Positions 46,004 through 52,539 are shown, counted from the first letter of the stretch. The stretch is DNA of 64,000 nt from JAIBJN01 sp963830885 (GCA_963830885.1 CAWHOA010000042.1:1-64000), one strand, 5' to 3'. The notes: generated from the sequence alone by a model not told the origin. Program-made: numbers and translations.

Positions 46004-46369
46004 ATGCCCCGCGTCAAGCGATCCGTTCACGCGCGCAAGAAGCGCCGCAAGGTGCTGGAGCGCGCGAAGGGCTACGTCGGCCAGAGCTCGATCTCGTACC
46101 GGAAGGCCAAGGAGGCCGTCCAGAAGGCCGACAACCACGCCTACCGCGACCGCAAGAAGAAGAAGCGCGTCTTCCGGCGGCTCTGGATCGTGCGGATCAA
46201 CGCGGCCGCGCGCCAGGAGGGCCTCTCCTACAACCAGTTCGTCGCCGGCTGCCGCAAGGCCGAAATCGAGCTGGACCGCAAGGCGCTCGCCGACATCGCA
46301 GTGCACGACCCCGCGGCGTTCTCGAAGATCGCCGAGCGGGCGAAGGCTGCGCTCGACGCCTCGGGTTAG
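46004..46369 (+). CDS. rplT: Ribosomal protein L20
   Basis: 121 aa with a strong GGAGGAGGAAGGA site. Typical sequence MPRVKRSVHARKKRRKVLER and YNQFVAGCRKAEIELDRK. Early large-subunit assembly protein that also often represses its own operon. Confidence 0.96.
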   Translation: MPRVKRSVHARKKRRKVLERAKGYVGQSSISYRKAKEAVQKADNHAYRDRKKKKRVFRRLWIVRINAAARQEGLSYNQFVAGCRKAEIELDRKALADIAVHDPAAFSKIAERAKAALDASG

Positions 46370-46413
46370 GAGCGCCCGACGGAACACGGCCTGAGCCGCA
46401 GGGCCCTCCTCGC

Positions 46414-47136
46414 GTGATCACGTCCGCGGCCAACCCGCGGGTCAAGCTCGTCCGCAAGCTCGAGTCGCGCCGCCAGCGCGAGAAGCTCGGGCTGTTCGCC
46501 TGCGAGGGCGAGGATCTGGTGGCGGCCGGACTGGAAGCCGGGCTGGAACCGGTGGAGGCGCTCGTCGACGCGGAGCGGCCTGCGCTCGCGGAGCGTCTCG
46601 CCGGGGCCGAGCTTGTCGCGCCGGAGGTCATGGGCGGGCTCTCGACGTTGCCCCACCCGGCCCGGGTCGTCGCGGTCTTTCGGCGGGCGGACTTGCCACG
46701 CTCGCTGGACGCGGCCGTCGGGCTCGCGCTCTGGCGTGTCTCCGACCCTGGGAACGTCGGCACGCTCCTGCGGGCGGCGGACGCGCTCGGGCCGGCGTTC
46801 GTCCTCCTCTCGCCCGGCTGCGCCGACCCGACGGGGCCGAAAGCGCTGCGCGCCTCGGCCGGCGCGATCTTCCGTGTCCCCCTCGGGGGCTTCGCCGACG
46901 GCGAGGGCGTCGCGCGCGTGGCGCTCGTCCCGCGGGGCGGCGCTCCGCTGTCCGGGTTGGATCTCCCGGAACCGGTTATCTTCGTCCTCGGCGCCGAGCG
47001 CGACGGCCTGCCCGAGGACGTGCTCGGCGGTGCGGATTTCGTCGCCGGCATCCCGCAGGCAGAGGCGGCGGAGTCTCTCAACGTGGCTGTGGCCGGCGCG
47101 ATCGCACTCTATGAGCTGAGGAGGGGTCGAGGATGA
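46414..47136 (+). CDS. SpoU-family RNA 2'-O-methyltransferase
   Basis: 240 aa, GTG start. Substrate-binding N-domain (ANPRVKLVRKLESRRQREKL) and SPOUT knot motifs: WRVSDPGNVGTLLRAADALG, VIFVLGAERDGLP and IPQAEAAESLNVAVAGAIAL. It methylates rRNA or tRNA ribose; the exact site is unknown. It usually sits between rplT and pheS, as the neighbourhood implies, but here an island separates it from pheS. Confidence 0.9.
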   Translation: MITSAANPRVKLVRKLESRRQREKLGLFACEGEDLVAAGLEAGLEPVEALVDAERPALAERLAGAELVAPEVMGGLSTLPHPARVVAVFRRADLPRSLDAAVGLALWRVSDPGNVGTLLRAADALGPAFVLLSPGCADPTGPKALRASAGAIFRVPLGGFADGEGVARVALVPRGGAPLSGLDLPEPVIFVLGAERDGLPEDVLGGADFVAGIPQAEAAESLNVAVAGAIALYELRRGRG

Positions 47137-47519
47137 ACGCGGAGCAGTGGATCGCCGCCTATGGGCGCGCCTGGCTCGAGCGCGACCCCGAAGGGGTCGT
47201 CGCGCTGTTCACGGATGACGCCGTCTACCGCTCCAGCCCGTTCCGTGAGCCTCACTTCGGCTCCGCCGGCATCCGCGACTACTGGACGCGCGCCACCTCG
47301 ACGCAGGAGGAGCTCGACCTCCGCTTTGGCGAGCCCGTCGTCGAGGGGAGCAAGGTCGTGGTCGAGTGGTGGGCGGTCATGCGCGACGAAGATGCATGGA
47401 TCACGCTCCCCGGCTGCCTCCTCCTGCGCTTCGCGGAGGACGGCCGCTGCGAGGAGCTGCGCGAGTACTGGCACGTCGAGGACGGCCGCCACGAGCCGCA
47501 TCCCGGCTGGGGCCGCTGA
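47133..47519 (+). CDS. SnoaL-like (NTF2 fold) protein
   Basis: 128 aa; ATG overlaps the SpoU stop (ATGA), so it is coupled to it. Compact NTF2 fold: AYGRAWLERDPEGVVALFTD, YRSSPFREPHFGSAGIRDYW, VVVEWWAVMRDEDAWITLPG, LREYWHVEDGRHEPHPGW. Function unknown; possibly a small-molecule binding protein or isomerase. Confidence 0.8.
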   Translation: MNAEQWIAAYGRAWLERDPEGVVALFTDDAVYRSSPFREPHFGSAGIRDYWTRATSTQEELDLRFGEPVVEGSKVVVEWWAVMRDEDAWITLPGCLLLRFAEDGRCEELREYWHVEDGRHEPHPGWGR

Positions 47520-47532
47520 CCCCTCGAACGGC

Positions 47533-47556
47533 GAAGGGCCGCTCGCGCGGCCCTTC
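47533..47556. terminator. Bidirectional terminator between the translation operon and the RtcB island
   Basis: GAAGGGCCGC, TCGC loop, GCGGCCCTTC: perfect 10 bp. Its right end overlaps the RtcB stop, so it serves both convergent transcripts. Confidence 0.75.
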
Positions 47557-48785
47557 AGTCCTTGTACGGGTCGTAGACGTCCCGCCCGGCCATCGCAACG
47601 CCGAGCGGGCGAAGCGTGTGCGTCACCCGAATCGAGGCGGCGTGGGCGCCGAGGACGTCCGGGAGGTGCTTGTAGACCTCGGGCGCCTCGTCGGCGCCTC
47701 CGCCGACGAGAACGATCCCCTGCTCGCGCAGGCGGGCCTGAACCGCCGCCCAGTCGACGACACCCGGCTTCACCTGCTCGGCCACCCGGACGGACCGGCC
47801 GTCCACAACCTGCTTGCGGTAGCGGAAGCGGCCCGCCGCCTTCGAGCGGCTCATCACCCGGCCGGCGCCGTGCACCGTCGAGTAGAGCGACTCGGTCGCC
47901 TCGTCCGAGGCCACACCCTCGAGGATGACCGACTCGTCGCCCATCGAGCCGCCGACGAACCCCTCCTGGCCCGGCCGGGCCGGCGTGCAGCCCTTGCGGA
48001 TCACCCAGTAGGTGCGTTCGAAGTGCTCCTCGCGCCAGGCGAAGTTGTGGTGGTTGTGGACCTCGTGGACGGATTCGGCGCCGAGGATCTCGAGCACCTT
48101 CGCCACGACGACGTCGCGGCCGGCGTATGCGTACTCGCCGGCGAGCTCCATCGCGGCCACGTACGCCTCGCCGAGCTCGGAGTCGATCTCGAAGAGCACG
48201 GGCGGGGAGTCCATCTCGCCGTCACTCGCCTTGCCCTCGAACGGGCGACCCTCCGCGAGCGCGAGGAAGCCCGACGCCGTTCGGTGGCCGAACCCGCGGG
48301 AGCCGAAGTGGACGCCCACCCAAACGAATCCCCTGCTCGTCCTCCATCAGGTTGACGTAGTGGTTGCCGGCGCCGACGGTGCCGAGCTGCGACTCCGCCA
48401 GCTGGGCGAGCTTGCGCTGCGGCGCGAAGTCGGCGTGGCGGATCCGGTCGAGCACCGGGTGGTCCGCTCGCTCCCGGGCCGGGACGCCCATGCCGAAGGA
48501 GATCCGCCGCGTAATCTCGCCCATCAGGTTCTCGACGCCGCCGAGCGCGTCCAGGTCGGCGCGCGTGAGCTCCGTCCGGGCCGCCTTGTTGCCGCAGCCG
48601 ATGTCGTAGCCGACGCCCGAGGGCGAGACGTAGCCCTCGTACGCGATGCCGCCGCCGATCGGCTGGGAGTAGCCCGGGTGGTGGTCGGCGCAGAGGACGC
48701 CGAACTCGGCCTCGCCGGCCTCCATGCAGCGCTCGAGCTGCGCGAGGCTCCGCGTGTCCACCGGGCCGAAGGTCTTGATCTTCAT
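47555..48785 (-). CDS. rtcB: RtcB-family RNA ligase, frameshifted
   Basis: Starts at ATG 48785 with GGAAGGAGGAAGCG. The first frame gives ADHHPGYSQPIGGGIAYEG, GYDIGCGNKAART (metal Cys) and LGTVGAGNHYVNLMEDEQG; the second gives VHFGSRGFGH, EVHNHHNFAWREEH, GQEGFVGGSMGDES and TVHGAGRVMSRSKA, which includes the histidine that takes GMP in RtcB. The two frames join if one base of the cccc run at 48330-48333 is extra; the repaired protein has 409 aa. RtcB ligates RNA ends with 2',3'-cyclic phosphate and 5'-OH, repairing or splicing tRNA. It is the last gene of the Ro60/tRNA island. Confidence 0.88.
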
Positions 48786-48834
48786 CGCTTCCTCCTTCCA
48801 GTGTGACCGACGTGCCGCCGGTCTCGTGCTCCAG

Positions 48835-48906
48835 CGCCCCCGAGAGGACTCGAACCTCTGCGCCCGGGTTCGAAGCCCGGTGCTCTTCCAGCTGAGCTAC
48901 GGAGGC
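48835..48906 (-). tRNA. tRNA-Arg(UCG)
   Basis: 72 bases, seven-bp acceptor with one G.U, D-arm GCTC/GAGC, anticodon loop CTTCGAA, T-arm AGAGG/CCTCT. No encoded CCA. Lies between Ro60 and rtcB. Confidence 0.92.
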
Positions 48907-48910
48907 AAGA

Positions 48911-48994
48911 TGCGGGCGGAGGGAGTCGAACCCCCATGAGCCGAGGCCCGCCGGCTTCTGAGGCCGGTGCGTCTACCGGTTCCGCCACGCCCGC
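48911..48994 (-). tRNA. tRNA-Leu(CAG)
   Basis: 84 bases with a long variable arm; acceptor GCGGGCG/CGCCCGC, anticodon loop CTCAGAA, discriminator A. No CCA. Four bases from tRNA-Arg. Confidence 0.92.
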
Positions 48995-49025
48995 ATGTCG
49001 AGACGCCGGCGGCGCCCCCTGCCCG

Positions 49026-50693
49026 TCAGAGGGCGCCGCCTGCGAAGTCGGAGATGAGCTGCGGCGTCGCCGTGTCGAAACCGACGACGTCGAGCATCCC
49101 CGGATCGGCCGGGTCGGCGATCGAGAAGCCGTTCGAGACCATTCCGACCACGACCAGCCGGGCCGCGATGCCCGATGCGGCGCGGTAGTCGGCGAGCGCC
49201 TGGGCGGGGTGGACACCGCCTGCCCAGGTCTCCGAGTCGGTGTAGATCACGAACGTGTCGACTTCCCGCTCCCGCGCCTGGGCGTAAAGCATCGGCAGCG
49301 CGCAGTCCGTGCCGCCGAACGGGAGGTCCGAAACCGCCTTCACGGCATCGTCCAGCCGCCGCCGGGGGCTGAGCGGCAGCGGGGTCAGACCCTGCTTCGT
49401 CCAGCTCCACTGGCTCTTCGTGCCGGACTTCCAGCCGCCCTTGCCGGCGAAGAAGCCGACAACCTCGTAGCGTGCCTCGGTCGCCGCCGTGACGAGCGCG
49501 AGGGCGGCCGAGGCGTCGCGCGGAGTGAGGCCGGGGACTCCGGCCACCCAGCCGGTCGTCATCGAGCTCGAGACGTCGAGGGCGAGCAGCAGGCGCGTGC
49601 CCGCGGGCTCGACGTTCGCGAACGCGGCGTAGAACGCGGCGTCGAGCGCGTCGACGACCTCCCACACCGGGTTCCAGACGTGGCGGCCGCGCGCACCGCG
49701 ACCGGCCTCGTACGTCCGCAGGGCGGCGAGGAGGGCGATCGGGTGCACCCGTGCGCGCCGGAGTCGCTCCGGATCGCCCAGCCGGCCGGCGACCGTCGCC
49801 GTTCCTGCGGAGCCCGGGGCGAGCACGCCTGCTCGCGTCATCGTCGCGAGGTTGCGGACCATCGCCGTCATCGGCATGTCCTCGAGGAGCGCCTCCCAGA
49901 CCTCGGGCGAGGTCAGGTGCTCGCTCTGCAGCGCTTCCCGGGGCAGTCCGTGCTCGCGGACGAGCGTGGCCGTCTCCGCGGCCGAGGGCGCCGCCTGGGC
50001 GCGGACGAAGCCCTCGACGAACGGCGGCAGGCCATCGGTGCCGCCGCCGCGGACGATCCAGTCGAACAGCCGTCGGTGTTCGGCGCTCACCTCGAGCGTC
50101 GGGTTTCCGGAGCTGACGCGGACTGCCGGGTGTGCGAGCCGCAGGAGGTCTCGGTGCGACACTCCGTCCCGCTGCCGGTACTTCACCGCCTGGTAGGCGA
50201 GCGCGTCGACCGGCTTCGCCGCGTACCAGCGACCCACCGCCCGCCGAAGCGAGCGACCCCAGCCGCGAAAGCCCTCGACGAAGGTCGCGAACTGGAAGAG
50301 ATGCGTGCCGGTGCGCGCGACCCGCGGCAGTGCATCGAGCGCCGCACGTCGGGTCGCCTCGTCGCCGAGGCCCGCGGCCATTGCCAGGGCGAAGAGCGCC
50401 GGATCGTTCTTGGGCGCCCGCCCCTCCGTGCTGACGCTGACGATCTCCTCGACCGTCCGCAGGCCGTCCTCGGCGAGGCCGTCCTCGACGGCGCGGGCGT
50501 TCTCGCGCGTCAGCGTCCCCTCGGAGGCGTAGTAGCTGCCGCCTTCCGAGCCTAGGACGAGGAAGCGACGCAGTCGCGTCCAGGAGTCGACCTCCCAGGT
50601 GAAGCCGCCCGCGGAGTTCGGAACCTGACCCGTGCCCATCAGCGGCGCCGACTGGGGCGGCCGCCGCGGGCGCAGGCGCTTGAGATAGGACAT
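49026..50693 (-). CDS. rsr: Ro60/TROVE-domain RNA-binding protein (Rsr)
   Basis: 555 aa from ATG 50693 with AAAGGAGG 7 bases upstream. Residues about 15-355 form the TROVE HEAT-repeat ring (EVDSWTRLRRFLVLGSEGGS, GTHLFQFATFVEGFRGWG, MTAMVRNLATMTRAGVLAPG). Residues about 365-555 are a von Willebrand A domain with intact MIDAS DVSSS (373-377). Ro60 binds Y RNAs and misfolded or damaged small RNAs; bacterial Rsr works with Y RNAs and exonucleases. Context with RtcB and 14 tRNAs strongly suggests tRNA quality control or repair. Its first codons and leader are similar to those of the next gene upstream. Confidence 0.93.
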   Translation of the reverse strand: MSYLKRLRPRRPPQSAPLMGTGQVPNSAGGFTWEVDSWTRLRRFLVLGSEGGSYYASEGTLTRENARAVEDGLAEDGLRTVEEIVSVSTEGRAPKNDPALFALAMAAGLGDEATRRAALDALPRVARTGTHLFQFATFVEGFRGWGRSLRRAVGRWYAAKPVDALAYQAVKYRQRDGVSHRDLLRLAHPAVRVSSGNPTLEVSAEHRRLFDWIVRGGGTDGLPPFVEGFVRAQAAPSAAETATLVREHGLPREALQSEHLTSPEVWEALLEDMPMTAMVRNLATMTRAGVLAPGSAGTATVAGRLGDPERLRRARVHPIALLAALRTYEAGRGARGRHVWNPVWEVVDALDAAFYAAFANVEPAGTRLLLALDVSSSMTTGWVAGVPGLTPRDASAALALVTAATEARYEVVGFFAGKGGWKSGTKSQWSWTKQGLTPLPLSPRRRLDDAVKAVSDLPFGGTDCALPMLYAQAREREVDTFVIYTDSETWAGGVHPAQALADYRAASGIAARLVVVGMVSNGFSIADPADPGMLDVVGFDTATPQLISDFAGGAL

Positions 50694-50718
50694 CTGACAC
50701 CTCCTTTTCGTGTGTGTT

Positions 50719-50787
50719 GCTGCGGTCGTGTGGTCGCCGGCCGGATCTGACCGGACAGGGGATAACCGGCCTGCTTCGGCCCGCAGC
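50719..50787 (-). ncRNA. Leader stem-loop element B upstream of Ro60 (candidate Y-like RNA or regulatory leader)
   Basis: 69 bases. Outer stem GCTGCGG/CCGCAGC, internal loop, inner stem GGCCGG/CCGGCC, and a terminal loop beginning TTATCCCC. It shares GCGGGCCG, GCCGGTTATC and CACGACCGC with element A (51229-51308), in the same positions of the fold. Seen directly: the pairing and shared motifs. Inferred: function as Ro60 ligand or autoregulatory site. Confidence 0.5.
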
Positions 50788-50791
50788 GTTC

Positions 50792-51157
50792 TCAGCGGCG
50801 CTCGCGCGCCGCGTACAGCTCGGCCTCCGCCTCCAGGCCGTTCCGGAAGCGGGAAAGAGCTCCGAGCAGGGTCTCGATCTTGTGCAGCGAGTTCTCGCGC
50901 AGCTCCGGCGAGGAGACCGAGAACTCGAGCGCGATCTCGTTGACGCAGTCCGCGATCCGCAGCCGTAGATGCGGAGCGGGCGGCGACCGTCGGAAGCGGG
51001 CCCGACGAGCCGACGTGTCCTCGACGTAGACGCGGACGTGGGCGCCGCCGTCGAACTTCGGCCGGTTCAGGACGATCCGCTCGTCGACGCGGATGCCGCG
51101 TCGCCGGCGTCCGGACGGGGCGGGACGCCGGACGGCGTACTCGACGAGATAGGACAT
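50792..51157 (-). CDS. Small basic protein of the Ro60 island
   Basis: 121 aa from ATG 51157, with AGGAGGG; a longer frame has no ribosome site. Starts MSYLVEYAVRRPAPSGRRRR; then VDERIVLNRPKFDGGAHVRV and a helical tail (ENSLHKIETLLGALSRFRNG, LEAEAELYAARERR). Overall basic N-terminus, no domain I recognise. It shares the first four residues, the codons ATGTCCTATCTC and leader motifs with Ro60, so it is probably co-regulated with it and may be an RNA-binding partner. Function unknown. Confidence 0.75.
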   Translation of the reverse strand: MSYLVEYAVRRPAPSGRRRRGIRVDERIVLNRPKFDGGAHVRVYVEDTSARRARFRRSPPAPHLRLRIADCVNEIALEFSVSSPELRENSLHKIETLLGALSRFRNGLEAEAELYAARERR

Positions 51158-51228
51158 CGGCGTCCCTCCTTTCGCTTCGTTGTGGGTACGAACGTGCCGT
51201 GCCGTGGCGGCCGGTCCGCACCAAGAAT

Positions 51229-51308
51229 CGTCGCGGTCGTGGAATGCGAACCGTTTCGCGGAGTCGAACCGCGGAGCCCAGATAACCGGCTCGCGCCGGC
51301 CCGCGACG
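51229..51308 (-). ncRNA. tRNA-like/Y-RNA-like element A
   Basis: 80 bases, starting 2 bases after tRNA-Trp. Outer 8-bp stem CGTCGCGG/CCGCGACG; internal loop GCCGGC opposite ATTCCACGA; second 8-bp stem GCGAGCCG/CGGTTCGC (one G.U); inside it GTTATCTGGGCTC and a perfect T-arm, CGCGG-TTCGACT-CCGCG. It is not a tRNA: there is no anticodon arm and the T-arm is not next to the 3' end. Long end-pairing stem plus tRNA-mimic module is the design of bacterial Y RNAs, and Ro60 is 0.5 kb away. Function is inferred. Confidence 0.55.
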
Positions 51309-51310
51309 AG

Positions 51311-51381
51311 CAGGCCCACCAGGAGTCGAACCCGGTCCGGCGAGGTTGGAGCTCGCCGTGCTTCCGTTACACCATGGGCCT
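51311..51381 (-). tRNA. tRNA-Trp(CCA)
   Basis: 71 bases; acceptor AGGCCCA/TGGGCCT, anticodon loop CTCCAAC, T-loop TTCGACT, discriminator G. Last tRNA of the main array. Confidence 0.9.
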
Positions 51382-51394
51382 AGGTCGACTTAGG

Positions 51395-51466
51395 AGCCTC
51401 CGGCAGGAGTCGAACCCGCACCTCGGCCGTACAAAGGGCGCGTGCTGCCGTTGACACTACGGAGGC
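51395..51466 (-). tRNA. tRNA-Thr(UGU)
   Basis: 72 bases; perfect acceptor GCCTCCG/CGGAGGC, loop TTTGTAC giving UGU. The anticodon stem CGCCC/GGCCG has a C.C mismatch at 29-41, unusual. Body closely resembles the neighbouring tRNA-Trp in the D-arm. Confidence 0.85.
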
Positions 51467-51474
51467 CTGACGAG

Positions 51475-51546
51475 TGGAGACGGCGGGAATCGAACCCGCT
51501 CCTCCTCGGTGCAAGCGAGGTGCTCCGCCACCAGAGCTTCGTCCCC
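51475..51546 (-). tRNA. tRNA-Ala(UGC)
   Basis: 72 bases; acceptor with one G.U, D-arm GCTC/GAGC, anticodon loop CTTGCAC, T-arm GCGGG/CCCGC. Position 3-70 is G.U and the canonical Ala G3.U70 pair is met. Confidence 0.9.
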
Positions 51547-51580
51547 GAGCGAGGCCGCGGCGGGCCTCGGTGCGGCGAGG

Positions 51581-51662
51581 TGCGGGCGGGTGGAGTCGAA
51601 CCACCACAGCTCGAGGCGCCCGGGTTACAGCCGGGTGAGCTCGCCGGGTGCTCAGCGCCCGC
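51581..51662 (-). tRNA. tRNA-Tyr(GUA)
   Basis: 82 bases; long variable arm of bacterial tRNA-Tyr, acceptor GCGGGCG/CGCCCGC, anticodon loop CTGTAAC, T-arm GGTGG/CCACC. Confidence 0.9.
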
Positions 51663-51669
51663 GCGGAGG

Positions 51670-51742
51670 GGTGACCGGCCGGGCTCGAACCGGCGCCGCG
51701 GGGATCACAGCCCCGGATGCTTCCTACTACACCACGGTCACC
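51670..51742 (-). tRNA. tRNA-His(GUG)
   Basis: 73 bases with the extra G at position -1 opposite discriminator C, the histidine identity pair; loop CTGTGAT; acceptor GTGACCG/CGGTCAC. Confidence 0.92.
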
Positions 51743-51795
51743 ACGGGTGGGCACTTCTCGTGGCGGCCTTGCCGCCTTCGAGCCGCGACCCGGGA

Positions 51796-51869
51796 CGGGG
51801 ACGACCGGACTCGAACCGGCGGCCTCTCGCCTGACAAGCGAGCGCTCTGCTCGTCTGAGCTACGTCCCC
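51796..51869 (-). tRNA. tRNA-Asp(GUC)
   Basis: 74 bases; acceptor GGGGACG/CGTCCCC, anticodon loop TTGTCAG, discriminator G. The D-loop AGACGAGCA lacks the usual G18-G19 pair of guanines, so the D-loop/T-loop contact would be weakened. Confidence 0.88.
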
Positions 51870-51883
51870 TTCAGGGTGTAAAC

Positions 51884-51910
51884 GGAAGAAGCGGTTCAAC
51901 CGCTTCTTCC
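51884..51910. repeat. Perfect 13-bp inverted repeat between tRNA-Asp and tRNA-Pro
   Basis: GGAAGAAGCGGTT and AACCGCTTCTTCC separated by one base. In RNA it gives a long hairpin with a 3-5 base loop; possible processing site or internal terminator in the tRNA precursor. Confidence 0.6.
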
Positions 51911-51915
51911 TCCAT

Positions 51916-51949
51916 GTCTCGACCTTTGCGGCTTCGCCGCCGTCGAGAC
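51916..51949 (-). repeat. Palindromic repeat S2
   Basis: Minus strand GTCTCGAC and GTCGAGAC enclose GGCGGCGAAGCCGCAAAG. Same family as S1 at 22832 with a compensatory G-C to A-T change in the stem. Confidence 0.6.
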
Positions 51950-51952
51950 GAG

Positions 51953-52026
51953 TCTGGCTGGCAGGAGTCGAACCTGCGGTCTCCGGCTCCCGAAGCCGGC
52001 GGGGTGGCCAGCTCCCCTACAGCCAG
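51953..52026 (-). tRNA. tRNA-Pro(CGG)
   Basis: 74 bases; acceptor CTGGCTG/CAGCCAG with C1-G72 as in bacterial tRNA-Pro, D-stem GGGG/CCCC, loop TTCGGGA with G37. Confidence 0.92.
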
Positions 52027-52068
52027 GCGTCCAACGAGTGCCTCCGCGGCGCGAAGGCGGGTCACGAG

Positions 52069-52140
52069 CTCCAGCGGCAGGGATCGAACCTGCGCCTCGC
52101 GGTTAACAGCCGCGCGTCTTACCGACTCGACTACGCCGGA
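52069..52140 (-). tRNA. tRNA-Asn(GUU)
   Basis: 72 bases; acceptor TCCGGCG/CGCTGGA (one G.U), anticodon loop CTGTTAA, T-arm GCAGG/CCTGC, discriminator G. Confidence 0.92.
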
Positions 52141-52150
52141 ACGATGCGAG

Positions 52151-52224
52151 TGGCCCCGGCAGGCGTCGAACCTGCACCGTCCCGGGTAAGAGCCGGGAGC
52201 TCTGCCGATTTGAGCTACGGAGCC
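52151..52224 (-). tRNA. tRNA-Lys(CUU)
   Basis: 74 bases; acceptor GGCTCCG/CGGGGCC, anticodon loop CTCTTAC, T-arm GCAGG/CCTGC, discriminator A. Confidence 0.92.
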
Positions 52225-52228
52225 TCGA

Positions 52229-52301
52229 TGTGGCCGGCAGGGATCGAACCTGCGGCGCCCCGCGTTTCGGGCGGGCGCTCTACCCGCTGAGCTACGGCCA
52301 C
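52229..52301 (-). tRNA. tRNA-Phe(GAA) with C33
   Basis: 73 bases; acceptor GTGGCCG/CGGCCAC, T-arm GCAGG/CCTGC. The anticodon loop is CCGAAAC: C at position 33 instead of the nearly universal U33. The rest is intact, so this is a real tRNA body with a non-standard U-turn position. Confidence 0.88.
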
Positions 52302-52321
52302 ATTTTGACCTGTTTCTCAAT

Positions 52322-52386
52322 GTCTCGACCTTTGCGGCTTACGCCGCCGTCGAGATGAGGACCTTTGCGGCTTCGCCGCCGTCGAG
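52322..52386 (-). repeat. Palindromic repeats S3 and S4 (tandem)
   Basis: Two copies of the S family in the 89-base gap between tRNA-Val and tRNA-Phe: 52322-52356 (complete except last pair) and 52361-52386 (one outer arm lost). Confidence 0.6.
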
Positions 52387-52390
52387 GCGA

Positions 52391-52463
52391 TGGGCGAGGC
52401 TGGGATCGAACCAGCGGCCTCTTGTGTGTAAGACAAGCGCTCTGCCGTCTGAGCTACTCGCCC
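52391..52463 (-). tRNA. tRNA-Val(UAC)
   Basis: 73 bases; acceptor GGGCGAG/CTCGCCC, anticodon loop CTTACAC, T-arm GCTGG/CCAGC, discriminator A. Abuts tRNA-Gln with no spacer. Confidence 0.92.
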
Positions 52464-52539
52464 TGGATCCGGGACAAGGATTCGAACCTCGATCTCCACG
52501 TTCAGAGCGTGGCGTCCTTCCGCGTTAGACGATCCCGGA
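52464..52539 (-). tRNA. tRNA-Gln(CUG)
   Basis: First tRNA of the array in transcription order. Acceptor TCCGGGA/TCCCGGA, anticodon loop CTCTGAA, discriminator T followed by CCA (the only apparent CCA in the array; may be chance). T-stem has one G.U and one A-T. Confidence 0.9.

Noticed and set aside
48330..48333. Programmed frameshifting as the explanation for split rtcB
   Set aside because: Six other unrelated genes show the same single-base defect, so a sequencing indel is the simpler explanation; kept only as a finding to check.
51229..51308. Element A as a thirteenth ordinary tRNA of the array
   Set aside because: It has a T-arm and paired ends, but no anticodon arm and 20 extra bases between the T-arm and the 3' strand.
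51442..52189. Long plus-strand open frames (130 and 226 codons) across the tRNA array
   Set aside because: They are read antisense through several well-folded tRNA genes, with repeated peptides caused by the repeated T-arm sequence; no ribosome site.
52320..52386. Tandem repeats in the array spacer as a CRISPR array
   Set aside because: Only two adjacent palindromic copies, no regular spacers and no cas genes in the window.
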